Assembly: GCA_039028635.1 (NCBI GenBank)
Contig: JBCCHV010000008.1
Location: 62,001 to 126,000, forward strand
Direction of reading: 5' to 3'
Origin: Acidobacteriota bacterium
GTDB taxonomy: Bacteria; Acidobacteriota; Thermoanaerobaculia; Multivoradales; JBCCEF01
DNA: 64,000 bases
In this document: in pieces, positions 59,319-64,000 of the stretch
Position numbering within the stretch: position 1 is the stretch's first letter
How the letters are laid out: the number at the start of each line of letters is the position of its first letter
Position numbers and translations under genes: made by a program
The notes under the pieces: generated by a model
What the model saw: only the letters and a program-made list of their open reading frames with translations
Databases searched by the model: none
What the model was told of the DNA's origin: nothing

Positions 59319-62093
59319 ATGACGCGACATAGAATCTCTCTGTTGGCCGTTCTTGCTTTGGTCCTGGTAGTTCCTGCGAACTCATATGCGCAGGACACGG
59401 CGACACCCTCTTCGCTGACGCAGCGAATTGAGCGCTACCTTCAGCCCTACCTCGACATCGAGCACCTTTCGGGCACCGTTTTGGTTGCCCACGGCGAAGA
59501 AGTCATCTACGAAAGGTCTTTCGGGCTGGCTCACCGGGAACAGCGAACAGTCAACACGCCGACAACCCGGTTCGGCGTCGGCTCGGTCAACAAGCCGATG
59601 ACTGTCGTGGCCCTCGCCCGCTTGATCGAGCTGGAAAAGGTGACCTTGGCAGATCCCCTCAGCAAGTATCTGCCGGAGTTCCCTCGCGCATCCGAGATCA
59701 CCGTGGGCAATCTGTTGAACCACAGCGCCGGCATTCCGCACCGTGTCACAGAACCGCTGGATGAGACGCGACCCCAGACTGCCACCACCATGGTCGAGCT
59801 GGCGGCCAAGAAACCTCTGGCATTCGAGCCCGGATCCGACAGCGTTTACAGCTCGGCCGGCTTCTCAGTGCTGGCGCGAGTGCTCGAGCTGGCCGCCGGC
59901 AAGCCTTACGCAGAGCTACTAGAAGAGCACGTCTTGCGACCGGCAGGCATGCGAAACACCTCGGATGCCGGGTCTCGTTCCATTCTCGAGCAGCGGGCCG
60001 CCGCCTACTACTTCGGTAGCGAGGGTTTCGTGAACGCGCCCCCTGCGGACATTTCCTACCTGGTCGGGGCAGGCTCGGTCTTTTCCACTCCGCGCGATCT
60101 TCTGGCGATGCAGCAGACCTTGCTCGACGGCGGGTTCGGCAGCACGGCACAATCGATGCTGGTGCGAGAGAGCGGCAATCTAGCCTGGAATGGGTCGGCC
60201 CACGGCTACCGCGCTTTCGCCGACTACCACGCGACGAACAAGGTGGCAGTGATCGTGGCCAGCAACCTGACTTCGGGCGCGCTCGACAGAATCCGTGATG
60301 CTCTACCGAAAATGGTTGCGGGAGAGGAGGTGCCCATGCCAGCGCCGATTCGCGCCAGGGCCATTGCCGTCGATCGCAAGACTCTGAAGAGCTATCAGGG
60401 TACCTACGAGCTACGGCCGGGCAGCAACCTCCAGCTTCGCGTCACCGAAGAGGGAGTGATGATGGATGAGTGGCTGCTGATTCCCACCGCTGAGCGGACT
60501 CTCTTCTCGCCCCAAGACTACGCCGAGATCGAAGTGGTGGTGGATGACCAGGAGCAGCCGATACGACTCGACTGGAGGATCGGCGACCAGACCTATCCGC
60601 TACCTCGTGTCGCTGCCCCTGCCAGTGCGCTCCATGTCCGCCGGAGCATCGCCAGTTACGATCCCGAGAGCCCTGAGCTTGATTCGCTGAGGCGGGGGAT
60701 CGAGGTCATGCGCTCGCGCGCAACGACCGACCCGACGAGCTGGTGCTATCAGGCCAACATGCATGGCTACTCGACCAGCAGCCTGACGAAACTGTGCCCG
60801 GAAGCAGATACCAGCCAGGCTCCGGCGTCGGTGACCTGCGCGGATGGAACCGAGATCGATACCCAGGCCGGCATGATGCCGGGATGGAACCAATGCCAGC
60901 ACGGCAGCTATTTCTTCGTCTCGTGGCATCGAATGTACGTTTACTACTTCGAGCGGATCCTGCGCGCCGCCGCTGACGACCCGAACCTCACCGTCCCCTA
61001 CTGGCCCTGGAACGAAGACGATCATCGAAAGGTGCCTCTTCCGCTGCGCGAACCAGCCAACATGGCTGAGAACAGCCTCTTCGTGGCGGAACGAAGCGCA
61101 CCTGCGAACGACGGCTTCCGACTACCGGAATCTGCCGTCAGTACCGATGCGGCTTTCGCGGTAGCGACTTTTGCAAGTAATCAAGACGCGGACGAGTCCT
61201 TCGGCGGACACATTGGACTTCACGAACAGCACGAGGCGAAGGGGTCGAGCAAGGGACTGCTGGCGGTTCCGCACGCGAATATCCATGCCTTGACGGGCGG
61301 TCCGGACGGCTGGATGGCCGACAACAACAAGACTGCGCAAGATCCGCTCTTTTGGCTGCACCATTCCAACGTCGATCGATTGTGGAGTCAGTGGGTGGCG
61401 GAGCACCAGGGAGAGATCGAAGGCAACCCGATTCACGATCCGAACTGGATGAGTCACCAGTTCTTGTTTTTCGACGAATCCGGGGAGCCGGTCTGCATGT
61501 CCGGGAAGGACATCGTCGATACAGCGGCGCAGTTAGGTTATGTCTATGACGAAGGGGAAATCGACGCGGCTCTCACTAGCGACTCGGGCACTGCTCCACG
61601 GTACGAGCCAGTCCCCCGAGCAGACCTCGTAGCGGCCAGTGAGACCACCCGCGTCGAGCTCGGGGCCGGAGCCATCTCCGTAGACCTGCCCCTCGGCATC
61701 GAAGGCCAGGAGCGACTCGGGCAGGCGGCGGAGGCGGGGCGCAACGTTGTGATTTCGATTCAGGGTCTTCAGTTCCAAGACAACCCCGGCGTGCTCTATG
61801 AGATTTACGCAGATCCGGCGTCGCTAGAAGGTCTCGACACGGCTGACGACTCGTTCGTAGGCACTCTCGACTTCTTCGTCGCTCGCGGCCAGAACGATCC
61901 TCACGACCTACCAGTTCCGCCGTTTGACCGATCTCTGACCATCGCAGGCTCTGTCGCCGAGTCGTTGGGCTCCCAGGCCAAAGTCGTCTTGGTCATGCGT
62001 AGCTGGGAAAACCCTGAAGGAACCGATGAGGGGGCCGACGAAGATCTTGGGGTGCTGGCCTGGTTCGAACGCGTGACGGTATCCGTGCACTAG
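59319..62093 (+). CDS. Secreted fusion: beta-lactamase-fold serine hydrolase plus tyrosinase
   Basis: ATG 59319 starts a signal peptide (ISLLAVLALVLVVPANSYAQ); the frame opens at 59229. The product has 924 residues. The first half (30-330) is a class C beta-lactamase-like domain with SVNK (Ser89, Lys92) and VYSSAGF; a small beta domain follows to about 440. From 470 to 720 is a tyrosinase: Cys526-Gln-His528, WHRMY with His537, YWPWN, HANIH (His652, His656) and DPLFWLHHSNVDRLW (His681, His682). These form the type 3 copper pair that hydroxylates or oxidises phenols. The last 170 residues are a beta-sandwich like the C-terminal cap of plant polyphenol oxidases. The ribosome-binding site is weak. 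Confidence 0.9.
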   Translation: MTRHRISLLAVLALVLVVPANSYAQDTATPSSLTQRIERYLQPYLDIEHLSGTVLVAHGEEVIYERSFGLAHREQRTVNTPTTRFGVGSVNKPMTVVALARLIELEKVTLADPLSKYLPEFPRASEITVGNLLNHSAGIPHRVTEPLDETRPQTATTMVELAAKKPLAFEPGSDSVYSSAGFSVLARVLELAAGKPYAELLEEHVLRPAGMRNTSDAGSRSILEQRAAAYYFGSEGFVNAPPADISYLVGAGSVFSTPRDLLAMQQTLLDGGFGSTAQSMLVRESGNLAWNGSAHGYRAFADYHATNKVAVIVASNLTSGALDRIRDALPKMVAGEEVPMPAPIRARAIAVDRKTLKSYQGTYELRPGSNLQLRVTEEGVMMDEWLLIPTAERTLFSPQDYAEIEVVVDDQEQPIRLDWRIGDQTYPLPRVAAPASALHVRRSIASYDPESPELDSLRRGIEVMRSRATTDPTSWCYQANMHGYSTSSLTKLCPEADTSQAPASVTCADGTEIDTQAGMMPGWNQCQHGSYFFVSWHRMYVYYFERILRAAADDPNLTVPYWPWNEDDHRKVPLPLREPANMAENSLFVAERSAPANDGFRLPESAVSTDAAFAVATFASNQDADESFGGHIGLHEQHEAKGSSKGLLAVPHANIHALTGGPDGWMADNNKTAQDPLFWLHHSNVDRLWSQWVAEHQGEIEGNPIHDPNWMSHQFLFFDESGEPVCMSGKDIVDTAAQLGYVYDEGEIDAALTSDSGTAPRYEPVPRADLVAASETTRVELGAGAISVDLPLGIEGQERLGQAAEAGRNVVISIQGLQFQDNPGVLYEIYADPASLEGLDTADDSFVGTLDFFVARGQNDPHDLPVPPFDRSLTIAGSVAESLGSQAKVVLVMRSWENPEGTDEGADEDLGVLAWFERVTVSVH

Positions 62094-62363
62094 TCCCCTC
62101 TCAAGAGCCTCCACCGATTGTCGCAGGTCCTGTTGCGAGTTGTCGTCTTTTGATTCCCAGCAGCCCTCAAGACCGTTGCTCGACGTCGCTGCCACGTCGA
62201 GGTGGGCTCGACTCCCATGCGCTTCCGCCTCACGGCGGTCCCTGTTCGCGCTCAGGCCCGATCTTGCCGAGACTCCCCCCATCTGAGGCTCCGCCGGCCC
62301 TTCTGCGGCTCCGCTGGTCAAGGTATCGTTGGATCCTAATTCGTCGATACGGGAGAACGAAGC

Positions 62364-63431
62364 ATGATCAAGCGCGGGATTTTGTTCGCATGGGTACTGC
62401 TCTCGAGTGCGGGAGTTGCCATCGCGCAGGAGAGTTTTCAGCTCGGCACGGTCGCCGTCAGCCCTGGGACGATGGCCTCTGGCCGGATCGAGATCGCCGC
62501 CTCGGGCGGTGATGACGGGACTTTTGTCCCGATCACCGTGGTTCATGGAGCTCGGCGAGGCCCTGTCCTCGCTCTGATCGCCGGTGTGCACGGTGCTGAG
62601 TACTCACCGATCCTGGCGTTGCAGCGGCTGAGCCCCCTGCTGGGTCCGAAGGAGGTCTCCGGCACCGTCGTGATCGTTCACGCGGCGAACCTGCCGGCGT
62701 TTCTCGGTCGGACGATCTACTACAGCCCCGACGACTGGAAGAACTTGAACCGGAGCTTCCCCGGCAAGGCGAAGGGCTCGCTCACCGAGCGGATCGCCCA
62801 TGCGCTCACCCACGAGGTGATCGAGCGCGCCGACTACGTCATGGATATCCACTCCGGGGACGGCAACGAGATGCTCCGGCCGTCGTACACCGGGTACTAC
62901 GCGGAGGCCGGAGGCGCCGACGTCATCGAACGCTCGAAGAGGATGGCCATCGCGTTCGGACTCGACACCATCGTCGCCTTCAAGGGGGACCTCGAGCCGG
63001 AGCGTGCGATCTGGTGTGGCTCGGCCGCCGTCGCTCGCGGGATTCCGTCGATCGATGTCGAGTCGGGCGAGCTCGGACTGGTCGAGGAGCGCCGGATCGA
63101 ACCCATCGTCGAGGGCATCTTGAGTGTCATGCGAGACCTCGAGATGCTGGCCGGGGAACCGACGCCGACTCGAGAGCCGCTGATCATCCACGAGCGGGCG
63201 TACGTCAAGAGCGAGCACGACGGCATCTGGCATCCCGACTCGAGGATCGAAGCCGGACAGTTCGTGTCGAAGGGCGCGCGCTTGGGTGTCTTGACCGACT
63301 TTTTCGGCAACCAGCTCTTCGAGGCCCGGGCACCGGAGAGCGGCATGCTGTTGATCATGCTCGGGACACCGCCCGTCAACGCCGGGGAGACGATTGCGGT
63401 GATCGCGAATGTTGGCGGTGAGCCTTGGTAG
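62364..63431 (+). CDS. Secreted zinc hydrolase of the succinylglutamate desuccinylase/aspartoacylase family
   Basis: The 355-residue protein has a GGAG site and a signal peptide (ILFAWVLLSSAGVAIAQ). Zinc ligands are His76 and Glu79 in GVHGAE, and His163 in DIHSGDG. Glu233 in DVESGELG is the general base. This M14-like family removes acyl groups from amino acids or cleaves small amides. The export signal separates this group from cytoplasmic AstE; the substrate is unknown. C-terminal residues 270-355 form a beta-barrel. It stands 270 bases after the tyrosinase fusion on the same strand, possibly in a separate unit. The stretch 62094-62363 shows no gene. Confidence 0.87.
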   Translation: MIKRGILFAWVLLSSAGVAIAQESFQLGTVAVSPGTMASGRIEIAASGGDDGTFVPITVVHGARRGPVLALIAGVHGAEYSPILALQRLSPLLGPKEVSGTVVIVHAANLPAFLGRTIYYSPDDWKNLNRSFPGKAKGSLTERIAHALTHEVIERADYVMDIHSGDGNEMLRPSYTGYYAEAGGADVIERSKRMAIAFGLDTIVAFKGDLEPERAIWCGSAAVARGIPSIDVESGELGLVEERRIEPIVEGILSVMRDLEMLAGEPTPTREPLIIHERAYVKSEHDGIWHPDSRIEAGQFVSKGARLGVLTDFFGNQLFEARAPESGMLLIMLGTPPVNAGETIAVIANVGGEPW

Positions 63432-63765
63432 CGCTCTGACCAGGGAACGTCGCCGCGGGCACCGGCGGCAGGTGGGTTGAGCTTCGCCTCGTAGCGATAA
63501 GCCGAAGCTCCTGGCGGTCGCAGTCAAACCGCCGAATTCCCATCGCCTTGCCAGTCCTTACCGGTGATCGTGACGTTGTTACTTTTTGGTTCAACGCGAT
63601 CTCCCGTTAGTTATCTCAGTTTTTCGATATTTATTTACAATTCGCAGCGGGTCGAGATCATTTCGTCGCGACGGCTAAAGCCTCTCGCCGTCGCGTTTAC
63701 CTTCGACCCATCGTGGCCGCCGATCACTTTGTCGAGCATCGATAGGTCTGCTAGTATCCGCGCCG
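63432..63765. other. Intergenic stretch with AT-rich island, hairpin and promoter
   Basis: These 334 bases contain an AT-rich island around 63571-63650, a perfect 9-bp hairpin CGCGACGGC/GCCGTCGCG (63667-63675 and 63687-63695, followed by TTTACC) and then the promoter of the edge gene. No protein gene is supported. Confidence 0.5.
63729..63757 (+). promoter_or_regulatory. Promoter of the right-edge gene (near-leaderless)
   Basis: TTGTCG (63729-63734), 17 bases and TAGTAT (63752-63757) predict a start near 63764, two bases before ATG 63766. No Shine-Dalgarno is present. Confidence 0.6.
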
Positions 63766-64000
63766 ATGCAGAGGTTCCGGAATCACAGTGTCTGGGCCAC
63801 TTGGCTGATTTTGGGCGTGATCGTTCTCGGCGGAGAGCTGATCGCGACGCACAGCCACGATGGGCTCGAGAGCGGAAAGCTCAGCTCGGTCGCGCTCAGC
63901 GGCGGACACGATCTTCCTGACGCAACGGAACACGTCGAAGCATCGACCTCCATCCAGGGCGAGTTCTGTCCAGCCTGTACGGCCGGGCAGCGCGAAGGCG
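63766..64000 (+). CDS. Truncated gene: DUF2946-like small membrane protein with His and Cys motifs
   Basis: An open frame of 78 codons starts at ATG 63766 and runs off the right edge. There is one N-terminal hydrophobic segment (VWATWLILGVIVLGGELIA) followed directly by THSHDG, a His cluster GGHD, and CPAC near the end. The combination recalls DUF2946-type proteins found beside metal transport genes, so metal binding is possible. The start is supported by a promoter two bases from leaderless position. The rest of the gene is outside the window. Confidence 0.6.
   Translation, partial: MQRFRNHSVWATWLILGVIVLGGELIATHSHDGLESGKLSSVALSGGHDLPDATEHVEASTSIQGEFCPACTAGQREG

Overview
The window is GC-rich and gene-dense, and reads as a free-living Acidobacteriota chromosome. 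The support is indirect: an ADOP-type MacB/FtsX permease, a sigma factor paired with a DUF6768-like membrane protein, a secreted protein ending in a DGFESG...W tag, many secreted serine hydrolases, and BlaI/M56 regulation. No rRNA, tRNA, CRISPR array or intact insertion sequence was seen.

Layout. 1-2.6 kb (minus): edge of an extracellular contractile injection system (Pvc16-like protein, sheath, tube, one partial gene), with a divergent pesticin-type lysozyme at 2.9 kb. 3.8-11.2 kb (plus): BlaI repressor, BlaR1-like M56 protein, a secreted protein carrying the same VHGVTPE repeats as the M56 protein, a beta-lactamase-fold hydrolase and an alpha/beta-hydrolase lipoprotein. 11.4-19.8 kb: a secreted seven-repeat protein, a small unknown, an MDR oxidoreductase, an NrtR-like Nudix regulator, two secreted unknowns and a DoxX protein. 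19.8-22.3 kb: multicopper oxidase lipoprotein.

22.4-36.4 kb (minus): one biosynthetic operon with all four genes overlapping. It holds a three-module NRPS (A-PCP-C-A-PCP-C-A-PCP), a one-module PKS (KS-AT-ACP-TE), an SDR protein lacking the catalytic Tyr, and an arginase-family amidinohydrolase. Read collinearly it builds starter, basic residue, Leu-like residue and one malonate-type unit, released by the thioesterase. The amidinohydrolase may remove a guanidino group.

36.7-46.9 kb: an M50-like membrane protease, a three-repeat membrane-anchored unknown, and an ECF importer (T, fused A-A, S, coupled by GTGA overlaps) facing a DUF4430-like lipid- or membrane-anchored protein. Then an ADOP permease and an Rrf2 regulator that shares its operator with the next membrane-protein gene. 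47-53.4 kb: SPOR-like protein, sigma factor plus DUF6768-like protein, ICMT-like methyltransferase, a Tat-lipoprotein hydrolase, and a GntR/YtrA regulator with two identical operators ahead of a membrane protein.

53.6-64 kb: another beta-lactamase-fold hydrolase, a three-gene secreted operon (two paralogous Cys-rich proteins and a 768-residue beta-sandwich protein), a secreted fusion of beta-lactamase-fold hydrolase and tyrosinase, an AstE-like zinc hydrolase, and a truncated DUF2946-like gene at the right edge.

Two themes cross the window. Several genes, mostly regulators, have a sigma70-type promoter whose start site falls on the initiation codon (leaderless mRNA), with the operator inside the promoter. 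Short inverted-repeat elements end in CTAG and supply the TAG stop codons of flanking genes.
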